Source: Firmicutes bacterium UBA4845
GTDB taxonomy: Bacteria > Bacillota > Clostridia > Tissierellales > Sedimentibacteraceae
Length of the DNA stretch: 10,702 nt
Direction of reading: 5' to 3'
NCBI GenBank assembly: GCA_002399975.1
Contig: DHER01000122.1
Location: 1 to 10,702 of the forward strand
Below the pieces are notes generated by a model. It was not told the origin of the DNA. It did no database searches and was given only the letters and a program-made list of their open reading frames with translations. How positions within the stretch are numbered: position 1 is the first letter of the stretch; every line of letters starts with the position of its first letter. Shown piece by piece: positions 1 through 5,672 of the stretch. Made by a program: the position numbers and the translations under genes.

Positions 1-432
1 ATCTTCGGGGTTGCGGGAAATGTGGTTGCGGGCAAGAGATTTGCAAGTGGGCGTACTGAGATTGACCTTAATGTCCAAAAGACATTTAGGAGAAACTTAC
101 TTACACACAACCTGACATCACGGCATTACTACATAGCAGTGTCTGGGTTAACTTTTAAACCAAATTTTATAATTGTGCGTGCAATATATGGTGGTAATCG
201 GAAAGAAATTCAAACGACTATTTACGCACAAAGTTTCTATGCATACGATAGTTGGTTTGATGACTCGTGCTGTACAAGTGTAAATACGACTGACGAAGAT
301 GGTAGTATAAGCGTATCGAGTTTTACTTTTAACGCTAACGCAGAAGATGGTTATGTAAATAGTTCTGGATTTTGTTTACCACTTGGTTCATATTCCAGCT
401 ATAACTTAGCAGCCTGGATAGCTTTTGAATAA
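1..432 (+). CDS. Tail-fibre-like structural protein, C-terminal fragment
   Basis: The reading frame is open from the first base and stops with TAA at 430-432, so this is the C-terminal ~143 residues of a longer protein that starts outside the window. A GTG at 22 is in frame, but no ribosome binding site supports it. The fragment is rich in beta-type segments and contains a GLTFKPNFIIVRAIY stretch, the kind of 'G-L-x-F-x-P' strand motif seen in C-terminal domains of phage tail fibres and receptor-binding proteins. It ends in an aromatic segment (NLAAWIAFE). Its position directly before two small genes, holin and endolysin fits a distal tail or host-recognition protein. The family call is by position and general appearance only. 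Confidence 0.55.
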   Translation: MFGVAGNVVAGKRFASGRTEIDLNVQKTFRRNLLTHNLTSRHYYIAVSGLTFKPNFIIVRAIYGGNRKEIQTTIYAQSFYAYDSWFDDSCCTSVNTTDEDGSISVSSFTFNANAEDGYVNSSGFCLPLGSYSSYNLAAWIAFE

Positions 433-451
433 AAGGGAAAGGAGAAAATCT

Positions 452-694
452 ATGCAAACATTAATAATCTATGATAATGAAGGTTACATCATTAGTCAAA
501 TGTCCGGTGATGTCCGGGAGCCCGTGGGAATACCATTTATATGGGTAGAAGTGCCCGAGGGAAAACGTATTGTCAGCGTCAATCCAGAAACAGGCACACC
601 GGTGTATGAAGACTTGCCAAGATCAGAAACGGAAATTCTAAAGGAACAAATTGATGCTTTAAACATTGCCATGGCGCAGATGCTGGGTATGTAG
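452..694 (+). CDS. Small phage protein of the tail-lysis junction, unknown function
   Basis: This encodes 80 residues. I chose the ATG at 452 because AAAGGAG lies just upstream at about 439-445; an in-frame TTG at 425 would overlap the previous gene and lacks such a site. The N-terminus (MQTLIIYDNEGYIISQM) looks like a compact beta-hairpin domain. The C-terminal ~25 residues (ETEILKEQIDALNIAMAQM) look like a short amphipathic or coiled-coil helix. Proteins of this layout are common right after tail-fibre genes in Clostridia phages, where they may act as fibre assembly or accessory proteins. I do not recognise a named family. It is 15 bp upstream of the next small gene and is surely co-transcribed with it. 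Confidence 0.7.
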   Translation: MQTLIIYDNEGYIISQMSGDVREPVGIPFIWVEVPEGKRIVSVNPETGTPVYEDLPRSETEILKEQIDALNIAMAQMLGM

Positions 695-709
695 AAGGGA
701 GGACATACA

Positions 710-853
710 ATGCCACTTTGGAAGAAGACTATTTTTGTGAATGCAGTTAAGGCTAGGGTAGAGCAGGAAAGCAGAACAGCAAAGGATATTATTCAGGACT
801 ACACAAGGCTGACCGAAGCCGAAAAGACAGAGATCCTAGCTGAAATTAAATAG
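710..853 (+). CDS. 47-residue phage protein between tail fibre and holin
   Basis: The frame runs from ATG 710 to TAG 851-853 and is preceded by a strong GGGAGGA site at 698-704. The protein begins MPLWKKTIFVNAVKARVEQ and ends in a charged helix containing TEAEKTEILAEIK. It is predicted to be mostly helical. Its size, its position and the 'RTAKDIIQDYTRLTEAEK' pattern recall the small XkdX-like or fibre-adjacent proteins found before holins in Firmicutes phages. I cannot assign it firmly to XkdX. The good ribosome binding site and tight spacing on the upstream side support a real gene despite its small size. Confidence 0.65.
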   Translation: MPLWKKTIFVNAVKARVEQESRTAKDIIQDYTRLTEAEKTEILAEIK

Positions 854-869
854 TTACACAACAACACAA

Positions 870-891
870 ACACCGAATAGGTGTATTTTTT
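870..891 (+). terminator. Weak intrinsic-terminator-like hairpin before holin
   Basis: ACACC (870-874) can pair with GGTGT (880-884) around a 5-nt loop, followed by ATTTTTT (885-891). The stem has only five base pairs, so it probably attenuates rather than stops late transcription before the lysis genes, if it works at all. Confidence 0.3.
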
Positions 892-913
892 ATGCGAGAA
901 AGAAGGTAAATGA

Positions 914-1360
914 ATGGAAAAAGTATCAACAGCAAAAGTAACTGTGCTTACCGTAATCGGTGCGATTGGTAGCTCTATAGTAAATCTCCTTGGAGGATGG
1001 ACAAGCGATTTGGAAACATTAATGATCATGATGGGGATTGATTTTTTGATGGGACTGTTGATTGCAGCAGTGTGGAAGAAATCAGAGAAATCCAAGACCG
1101 GTGCGTTAAGCTCTTGGTCTGCATGGAAGGGGTTATGCCGAAAGGGAGTGTCTCTTTTATTTGTACTGATTGCATACCGCCTGGATCTTGCACTGGGAGT
1201 AAACTATATCAGGACTGCCGTAATCATCGGCTTTATTATCAATGAATTGATATCAATTACAGAGAATGCCGGCATTATGGGAATACCAATCCCGGGTGTA
1301 ATTGCAAAGGCTATTGATATGCTTAAACAGCGATCGGAGGGTGATAATACACATGATTAA
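914..1360 (+). CDS. Phage holin, TcdE / phage_holin_4_1 family
   Basis: This 148-residue membrane protein should form the inner-membrane lesions that release or activate the endolysin at the end of the lytic cycle. Hydrophobic segments lie at about residues 8-28, 34-54, 78-95 and 99-117, linked by a Lys/Ser-rich loop (55-65). The C-terminal NELISITENAG (110-120) followed by GIPIP (123-127) is a hallmark of the toxin-secretion/phage-lysis holin family (Pfam Phage_holin_4_1) that includes TcdE. The ATG at 914 has an AAGG site upstream at 903-906. The stop overlaps the endolysin start by 8 bases, which suggests translational coupling of the lysis pair. Confidence 0.92.
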   Translation: MEKVSTAKVTVLTVIGAIGSSIVNLLGGWTSDLETLMIMMGIDFLMGLLIAAVWKKSEKSKTGALSSWSAWKGLCRKGVSLLFVLIAYRLDLALGVNYIRTAVIIGFIINELISITENAGIMGIPIPGVIAKAIDMLKQRSEGDNTHD

Positions 1361-2195
1361 GATATGCTTAGATGCCGGACATTACGGTAAGTATAATCAG
1401 TCCCCGTGCAACAAAAAATATTATGAATCCGAAGCTATGTGGAGGCTTGTTGAATACCTGAAAGAAGAGCTGCTTGCTTATAATGGTGTGCATATCATTA
1501 CCACAAGATCATCTATCGACCAAAATCCAGCCCTGTATAACAGGGGGCAGAGAGCAAAGGGTTATGATCTGTTTATCAGCGAGCATAGTAATGCTGTGGG
1601 TAGCGGAGTTGATAATAACGTGGATTATGCGGTAGTTTACCGGAGTTACAAAAATAAGAACAATTCTGACGGTTTAGGATTGAGATTGGCCAAAGCAGTG
1701 GCTGATACAATGGGAACAAAGCAAAATCCACGAACCAGCACATGTAAGAGCGAAAAAGGCAACTGGGAATACTACGGTGTATTAAGAGGGGCAGATGATG
1801 CAGGGTGTCCTCTTTTTTATATTGTGGAGAACAGTTTTCACACCAATCCTAAATCAACAGAATGGTTGCTGAAAGACGATAATTTAAGGAAGTTAGCACA
1901 GGCACAGGCCAAAGCCATAGCAGAATATTACAATTTGAAGGTTATACCAACTTTGCCAGCAAAGGCAATCACGCCAGAATCCGATCCGGAAGATATTAAG
2001 TGGGCACAAGAGCGGCTTAATGCCATGCTGCCAGATTGGTATCCCGAGTTGCAAATAGACGGAGATTACGGTCCGAAGACAAGGATTGCCGTGTTGGTAT
2101 ACTGGAATCAGCTGGGATGGGGAAAACACATGCAGGATGACGGAACTAGGATAGGCAAGTCCACCCGTGAGGCTCTGGCTGCTGGCAGAAAATAA
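1353..2195 (+). CDS. Endolysin: N-acetylmuramoyl-L-alanine amidase (Amidase_3) with C-terminal wall-binding domain
   Basis: This 280-residue protein should cleave the amide bond between MurNAc and the stem peptide. Residues 1-~185 form the zinc amidase domain: H10 in DAGHYG and E27 in YESEAMW are the first two zinc ligands, H78 in SEHSNA is the third, and E159 in VENSFHTN is the catalytic glutamate. Residues ~210-280 (from DPEDIKWAQERLN, with IDGDYGPKTRIAV at 236-248) resemble a PG_binding_1-type peptidoglycan-binding repeat. I prefer the ATG at 1353, with GGAGG at 1336-1340, although an in-frame GTG at 1341 cannot be excluded. No signal peptide is visible, which fits export through the holin lesion encoded just upstream. 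Confidence 0.93.
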   Translation: MIKICLDAGHYGKYNQSPCNKKYYESEAMWRLVEYLKEELLAYNGVHIITTRSSIDQNPALYNRGQRAKGYDLFISEHSNAVGSGVDNNVDYAVVYRSYKNKNNSDGLGLRLAKAVADTMGTKQNPRTSTCKSEKGNWEYYGVLRGADDAGCPLFYIVENSFHTNPKSTEWLLKDDNLRKLAQAQAKAIAEYYNLKVIPTLPAKAITPESDPEDIKWAQERLNAMLPDWYPELQIDGDYGPKTRIAVLVYWNQLGWGKHMQDDGTRIGKSTREALAAGRK

Positions 2196-2234
2196 AGCTT
2201 ATTCGATTCATGCGGATGTTAGTCTAAATTATAA

Positions 2235-2272
2235 AACCCCTTTTGCTGGATTTTTGCCTAACAAAAGGGGTT
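2235..2272. terminator. Bidirectional terminator between late operon and accessory region
   Basis: AACCCCTTTTG (2235-2245) pairs perfectly with CAAAAGGGGTT (2262-2272): an 11-bp stem with a 16-nt loop between the convergent endolysin and Ltp genes. On the minus strand the stem is followed by TTTATAATTT, the better U-tract, so it is most clearly the terminator of the Ltp gene. It likely also stops late plus-strand transcription. Confidence 0.8.
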
Positions 2273-2313
2273 AATCTCGATTTTACCGAGAGTAATCTTC
2301 ATATATATATTGT

Positions 2314-2946
2314 TTAATAGCCTACTTCTTTAACACCATATTCTGCTTGTTCCGTGGTGAATCCATCGAATTCCAGTTGCTCAATCAATCCAGAGTGCGA
2401 AAAAGAACTATAATCCAAATAGTCTTGTGCTGTTATTGCCGCCTGCTCATTCCAATCTGCTCCACAATTATCTACTGCATATGTCGCATCTTCGTTTGAA
2501 AATCCTTCGAATTCTAATTGTTCGATTAAGCCACTGCGGGAGAACGCTGTATAATCTAAATAATCTTTAGCTTTGTTTAAGGCATTTTTTTGGCCCATTG
2601 TCAATTTTGGCGTTTCCTCTTTTTCCGGTTCTGAAGTCGGTTCAGGTGCCGGTTCATCGGTTGGTTCTGCCGCCGGCTCTTTTGCCGATTCAGCAGTAGG
2701 CTTTGCGGTTATTTCCGTTTCAACCTTCTCAATTTCCTTGCCGGAATCTACGCTGGCGACTTGATCCGCAGTATCTTTGCTGTCATCATTAATGCTGCCA
2801 ATTACACCCATCAGGATAAAAAATGCTAAAATACCGATTACTATAAATTTTGCTTTGCCTCCTTGCTTATGATTACAATTAGGACATACTTTAGCCTTTT
2901 TATCAATCTCCGTCTTACAGTGCCTGCATACTTTGGTTTCTGACAT
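2314..2946 (-). CDS. Zinc-ribbon, membrane-anchored Ltp-type superinfection-exclusion protein
   Basis: This has 210 residues in four parts. A zinc ribbon has C7-x2-C10 and C21-x2-C24. One transmembrane segment spans ~34-52. A Pro/Glu/Thr-rich linker covers ~80-112 (EPAAEPTDEPAPEPTSEP). Two tandem repeats at ~119-164 and ~168-210 share YLDY..FS.SGLIEQLEF.GF. The repeats match the Ltp family (Pfam Lipoprotein_Ltp), whose founder from Streptococcus thermophilus prophage TP-J34 blocks DNA injection by related phages. Here a zinc ribbon plus transmembrane helix replaces the usual lipoprotein signal, so the repeats are probably displayed outside the membrane. The start at 2946 has GGAGG upstream (2954-2958). 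It has its own likely promoter and terminator, as expected for a lysogenic-conversion gene expressed from the prophage. Confidence 0.85.
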   Translation of the reverse strand: MSETKVCRHCKTEIDKKAKVCPNCNHKQGGKAKFIVIGILAFFILMGVIGSINDDSKDTADQVASVDSGKEIEKVETEITAKPTAESAKEPAAEPTDEPAPEPTSEPEKEETPKLTMGQKNALNKAKDYLDYTAFSRSGLIEQLEFEGFSNEDATYAVDNCGADWNEQAAITAQDYLDYSSFSHSGLIEQLEFDGFTTEQAEYGVKEVGY

Positions 2947-2991
2947 TTTACTACCTCCATACTTATAAGTTTTGTAAAGTTTTAATACTGG

Positions 2992-3019
2992 TTTATATTG
3001 TATACCATATTCAGGTAAA
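2992..3019 (-). promoter_or_regulatory. Candidate promoter for the Ltp gene
   Basis: On the minus strand a -35 TTTACC (3014-3019) and -10 TATAAA (2992-2997) are separated by 16 bp, placing the start about 40 nt upstream of the Ltp ATG. The -35 is a 4/6 match, so this is moderate evidence. Confidence 0.45.
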
Positions 3020-3035
3020 AAACCAGTGATACAGG
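3017..3035 (-). terminator. Candidate weak terminator downstream of the ribozyme
   Basis: On the minus strand CCTGT (3035-3031) can pair with ACTGG (3027-3023), with one T.T mismatch, over a 3-nt loop, and is followed directly by TTTTTT (3022-3017). If active, it ends the operon carrying the ribozyme, about 105 nt beyond the cleavage site, and separates it from the Ltp gene. The mismatch makes it weak. Confidence 0.35.
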
Positions 3036-3135
3036 CCGCTTTAATTTGAGGTTATTCACCTAATGCGATATATATTCGGTTGTCAATGTAATCTATATAA
3101 AAGTGGCGGCGATTATCCACTATGCCGACGGGGTT

Positions 3136-3194
3136 CCCGTGACCGGCCATTGTGCCGGTTTCGGCTGCTACCCGGGCAGCCTCATCAGACGGGG
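3136..3194 (-). ncRNA. Type I hammerhead ribozyme (self-cleaving RNA)
   Basis: Read on the minus strand, every conserved element of the hammerhead core is present in order. Stem I strand CCCGT is at 3193-3189. The core CTGATGA (3188-3182) follows. Stem II is GGCTGC (3181-3176), loop CCGGGTA, GCAGCC (3168-3163), a perfect 6 bp. Core GAAA is at 3162-3159. Stem III is CCGGC (3158-3154), 6-nt loop, GCCGG (3147-3143), a perfect 5 bp. T3142 pairs with A3159 as the invariant A15.1-U16.1, and C3141 is position C17. The closing stem I strand ACGGG (3140-3136) pairs fully with 3193-3189. Cleavage is therefore predicted between 3141 and 3140. The open helix is stem I, making it type I. It starts one base after the stop codon of the 62-residue gene. 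The loop-loop tertiary contact cannot be judged from sequence alone. Confidence 0.88.
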
Positions 3195-3386
3195 TTATGC
3201 TTTAAAGCAATCGTTTTTAAACTTCAAAGCATCTTCGTATTTGTCAAACCAGTCATAATATACATCGTAATCCTCTGTTTCTTGGCTGTGGTTCTCTGGC
3301 CTTTTGCCATGTGACTCAGTGTGCATGACAGCCTTTACCCTACCGTTATCATAAAAAGTTGATATTACTAAATAGTATTCATTCAT
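3195..3386 (-). CDS. 62-residue protein of unknown function, last gene before the ribozyme
   Basis: I chose the ATG at 3386 because GAGGA (3390-3394) sits at the right distance. An ATG at 3425 in the same frame would overlap the preceding stop as TAATG and add an unlikely 13-residue extension. The protein starts MNEYYLVISTFYDNGRVKA and contains YDVYYDWFDKYEDALKF near its end. This pattern (a beta-strand 'YYLVISTFYDNGRV' and a 'DxYxDWFDxYEDA' helix) is familiar from unnamed small proteins of Clostridia mobile elements, but I know no function. Its TAA stop (3197-3195) directly abuts the hammerhead ribozyme, so ribosomes terminating here would sit on stem I. Confidence 0.7.
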   Translation of the reverse strand: MNEYYLVISTFYDNGRVKAVMHTESHGKRPENHSQETEDYDVYYDWFDKYEDALKFKNDCFKA

Positions 3387-3424
3387 GATTTCCTCACTTT
3401 CTCCCACCATAAGGCGGGGAGACA

Positions 3425-4204
3425 TTAACTTAATACAGGCGTAATACTTAAAATATCAATCATCCAATTGCGACCAACTTTATCTAAAAATTTGTCTTTT
3501 GTGGTTGGTGCAATGAAGGAATGGCTGTGTTCACAGCCTGACCAACAAGGGTCAACATCGTCATAAGTTGCTGTTACATCGTACTTTTGCCATGGATGCA
3601 CAATTACATTGCCCTTTACTGTTTTGATTGTATAATCTATCAGTTCGTTAGCTTCTTCGATTGCAATACTTACAGGTTCGCATATTACAATCCGGCTTTT
3701 TAATTCTTCACCGGACAATTCGCTATCCTTGCTGTAATCAAAGTCTTTAATTGTGACAGCACGGTACGATTCGCAATACTGGACAAGGCTAGGCGGCAAA
3801 GTACCAATAACAAGTTTATCTTTTATATCATCTGCTGTAACATTGCCAGATAATACAGGAGCCTCAGGATACATATCTTTTAAAACCTCAATTGTGCCTT
3901 GATGCCTGGATACTATTATAACTTTATTTTTGGAATACTCGCTCCAGTCATGACACATGCAAACTGTTACTAACTGCACATCGAGGTCAGCATTAATAAT
4001 GTCATCAATGTTGTTAAATACAGTTCCTCTTTTTAGCATGGGAGCGAAATATTCATAAATTTCCATGTCCCTCATAATTGCGGGAGACAATGCAGATATT
4101 ACTATATTACATCCCTCGTTTGCACATACCTTTTCTAAACCCTTAAATGCAGCAAAACCATAAGCTGTTACCTTATTTGTTTTAACTAATGTATTTAATT
4201 TCAT
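3425..4204 (-). CDS. Protein with a Csx16-like (VVA1548 family) domain; candidate anti-CRISPR ring nuclease
   Basis: This has 259 residues from ATG 4204, with GGGGAAAGG just upstream; an in-frame GTG at 4216 is the alternative. The middle (~93-180) resembles the CRISPR-associated Csx16 family: IIVSRHQGTIEVL (96-108) matches its 'VTRHPGAxEWL' opening, VIGTLP (132-137) its 'VIGTLPxxLA' core, and ELSGEELKSR (162-171) its 'ELxxEEM' segment. Csx16 proteins accompany type III CRISPR systems and are reported ring nucleases that degrade cyclic oligoadenylate. The N-terminal ~90 and C-terminal ~75 residues (Cys- and His-containing, DPCWSGCEHSHSF at 218-230) are not part of that family and I do not recognise them. 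No cas gene is nearby, so a phage counter-defence role is inferred, not shown. A nucleotide-binding Rossmann-like protein with another role is the alternative. Confidence 0.55.
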   Translation of the reverse strand: MKLNTLVKTNKVTAYGFAAFKGLEKVCANEGCNIVISALSPAIMRDMEIYEYFAPMLKRGTVFNNIDDIINADLDVQLVTVCMCHDWSEYSKNKVIIVSRHQGTIEVLKDMYPEAPVLSGNVTADDIKDKLVIGTLPPSLVQYCESYRAVTIKDFDYSKDSELSGEELKSRIVICEPVSIAIEEANELIDYTIKTVKGNVIVHPWQKYDVTATYDDVDPCWSGCEHSHSFIAPTTKDKFLDKVGRNWMIDILSITPVLS

Positions 4205-4255
4205 ACCTTTCCCCACTTTCTGCCCGTCCTGCCGATAGCCCAGCTAAATAATTTT

Positions 4256-4639
4256 TTATAAAATAACTTGACCCAAAAACTTTGCTCCGTCCCCCATATA
4301 GGATAACACTGTTTCGCCTTCGTCTGCGCCGTATTCTTCGTTATCACCATTTATTAAAATTACTTTTCCACAGTCGCTGTAGTTCAGAGCCTTTTCATAT
4401 GCTGCCTTAATTTCTTTTTCGCTCATATACTCATTAACTCCGATAGCTGATGTTCCGTCAAGTTCTTCTAAATTTTCGTCATATTCAATGTCTCTTCCCT
4501 CCCAGTCATCCAGCGAACATGGCAAAATTTCGTTTTCTTCATATTCTGCATTTCCATAAATTCCATTCAACCCTCTAAATCCAAAATATCCGTTTCCCTC
4601 TAACAACTCCACCGCTTTACTAAGATTTAACTTTTTCAT
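4256..4639 (-). CDS. Acidic 127-residue protein of unknown function
   Basis: The start at 4639 has an ideal AAGGAGG site. The protein is strongly acidic: by eye about 28 Asp/Glu against about 10 Lys/Arg, with an especially negative stretch at residues 32-61 (EYEENEILP, DDWEGRD, EYDENLEEL). An N-terminal helix (SKAVELLEGNGYFGFRGLNG) precedes it, and a C-terminal part contains KVILINGDNEEYGADEGE. I do not recognise a family. It is the first gene of the minus-strand accessory operon, transcribed from the promoter at 4684-4712 and followed 51 bp later by the Csx16-like gene. High negative charge is seen in DNA-mimic counter-defence proteins but is not evidence of that function by itself. Confidence 0.75.
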   Translation of the reverse strand: MKKLNLSKAVELLEGNGYFGFRGLNGIYGNAEYEENEILPCSLDDWEGRDIEYDENLEELDGTSAIGVNEYMSEKEIKAAYEKALNYSDCGKVILINGDNEEYGADEGETVLSYMGDGAKFLGQVIL

Positions 4640-4683
4640 TTTTGTTTCCTCCTTTTATTTTCTTCCCTTATCTTTATAAGTAC

Positions 4684-4712
4684 ATTATACACTCAATAAA
4701 TGTGTATGTAAA
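4684..4712 (-). promoter_or_regulatory. Promoter of the minus-strand accessory operon
   Basis: On the minus strand TTTACA (4712-4707) and a perfect TATAAT (4689-4684) are separated by 17 bp. Transcription would start near 4677, giving a leader of about 38 nt before the 127-residue gene. An inverted repeat fills the spacer, so the promoter is probably repressible. Confidence 0.75.
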
Positions 4713-4761
4713 TAGCTAATATGCACAAACATTGTGTGTATATTTTGTATAATATGTACAC
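4688..4761. promoter_or_regulatory. Inverted-repeat operators in the divergent HTH/accessory-operon region
   Basis: TACAC (4688-4692) and GTGTA (4702-4706) form an inverted repeat with a 9-bp centre between the -10 and -35 of the minus-strand promoter. A second pair, GTGTA (4736-4740) and TACAC (4757-4761), flanks a TATAAT (4748-4753) that could serve the rightward HTH gene. Shared half-sites at both promoters suggest one repressor, plausibly the 76-residue HTH protein at 4810, controls both directions. Confidence 0.45.
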
Positions 4762-4809
4762 TTGCAATAGGTGCATAACTTTGATATATTGTAGGTAGGA
4801 GGTGTTATA

Positions 4810-5040
4810 ATGATTAAATATAAAATAGATGTGCTCCATGCACTAAAAAACGCTGGATTTACTACTTATAGATTGCGCAAAGATAAAATACTTGGTGAGG
4901 CAACTATACAAAAATTGCGAAATTTTGAATTAGTATCGTGGGAAAATGTAAATACAATATGTAAACAGTTAAACTGCCAGCCTGGAGACATCATGGAGTA
5001 TGTACCGGATAATAATAAGGAGGAGAAGATCAATGTATAA
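4810..5040 (+). CDS. Small HTH regulator, Cro/C1-like (HTH_26 type)
   Basis: This is a 76-residue protein with AGGAGG upstream at 4797-4802. The sequence is almost entirely one helix-turn-helix domain: VLHALKNAGFTTYRLRKDKI (about residues 8-27), ATIQKLRN (recognition helix), then ENVNTICKQLNCQPGDIMEYVPD, the typical end of the XRE HTH_26 subfamily. It stands alone, divergent to the accessory operon, and overlaps the next gene by 8 bp. It probably autoregulates and represses the operon opposite through the TACAC/GTGTA repeats. Anti-CRISPR loci are often controlled by small HTH repressors (Aca), and this is a reasonable but untested candidate for such a role. Confidence 0.85.
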   Translation: MIKYKIDVLHALKNAGFTTYRLRKDKILGEATIQKLRNFELVSWENVNTICKQLNCQPGDIMEYVPDNNKEEKINV

Positions 5041-5557
5041 ATACGAAGTTGGACAGGTGATCCCCACATTTGTGGGACACCAAGAGTGCACGGTTTTTAA
5101 TATTGCCGACGATGGTGCAACTATGATTTATTTTTATAACAGACCAACGCCGGATGAGATTGCTCAATTTGAGAGTGAGAAGCCATTCGAGATACGTTTT
5201 ACAACTATGAGAGGTATAATCTTTGTGACGGCAAAAGTAGGCAATTTATCATGGGCAGATATGCCATATACACCGCATTTAAGCAAAGATTTGACTACTT
5301 TACAGATACCGAATGACGGCCAGGGTCTTGCTCTTGTGCTTTATTTGATTGATAGCTCAAACGGGCAGCTCAAGCATATTCGGTTGCTTGGATTGTCCGA
5401 AAAATTTACAAGGGCGTTGATGGGAGAGGCACTGGAACTTAAAATGCAACCTTTTAGCAAAGCAGCGTATGATCAACAACTTGACTATATTTACTCTGCA
5501 TATAGCACTAAGCAAATTGCACAGATGTCAAAAGAATATTGCAAGTTTGGAGGATAA
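5033..5557 (+). CDS. 174-residue protein of unknown function, paired with the HTH regulator
   Basis: The start at ATG 5033 is set by AAGGAGGAG at 5018-5026; an earlier in-frame ATG lies inside the HTH gene without a site. The 8-bp overlap with the HTH gene implies coupled translation. The first ~100 residues (KYEVGQVIPTFVGHQECTVF, MIYFYNRPTPDEIAQF) look like an all-beta domain, and the last ~50 (ALMGEALELKMQPFSKAAYD, then IYSAYSTKQIAQMSKEYCKF) are helical. There is no transmembrane helix or signal peptide. I recall similar unnamed proteins paired with small HTH regulators in Clostridia genomes and mobile elements, but no function. A toxin/antitoxin or defence-related pair is possible but not supported by any motif. 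Confidence 0.7.
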   Translation: MYKYEVGQVIPTFVGHQECTVFNIADDGATMIYFYNRPTPDEIAQFESEKPFEIRFTTMRGIIFVTAKVGNLSWADMPYTPHLSKDLTTLQIPNDGQGLALVLYLIDSSNGQLKHIRLLGLSEKFTRALMGEALELKMQPFSKAAYDQQLDYIYSAYSTKQIAQMSKEYCKFGG

Positions 5558-5568
5558 TACAACTTATA

Positions 5569-5608
5569 TTTACAAAATTGCACAAGCTATTAACCAATAT
5601 TTTGTAAA
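5569..5608. repeat. 10-bp perfect inverted repeat upstream of the solitary CRISPR repeat
   Basis: TTTACAAAAT (5569-5578) and ATTTTGTAAA (5599-5608) are perfect inverted copies 20 bp apart, just before the putative promoter of the repeat RNA. It could be an operator or a weak terminator of the upstream HTH/174-residue operon; there is no U-tract, which favours an operator. Confidence 0.4.
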
Positions 5609-5610
5609 AC

Positions 5611-5641
5611 TTGTATAGTGGCAAAAAACGGTAACTATGAT
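5611..5641 (+). promoter_or_regulatory. Candidate weak promoter for the solitary-repeat RNA
   Basis: A -10-like TATGAT (5636-5641) lies 19 bp after a poor -35 TTGTAT (5611-5616). Transcription would begin near 5648, about 25 nt before the CRISPR-like repeat. The spacing and -35 are suboptimal. Confidence 0.35.
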
Positions 5642-5672
5642 ATATTAATATCAACAGCAAAACATTGCTGGT

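Noticed and set aside
799..1095. Minus-strand frame of 98 codons
   Set aside because: Antisense to the holin and the 47-residue gene, with no ribosome binding site; it is a shadow frame.
1893..2129. Minus-strand frame of 78 codons
   Set aside because: Antisense to the endolysin cell-wall-binding domain, which is clearly real.
3063..3314. Plus-strand frame of 83 codons over the ribozyme region
   Set aside because: It lacks a ribosome binding site, has unnatural composition, and overlaps the ribozyme and the 62-residue gene on the other strand.
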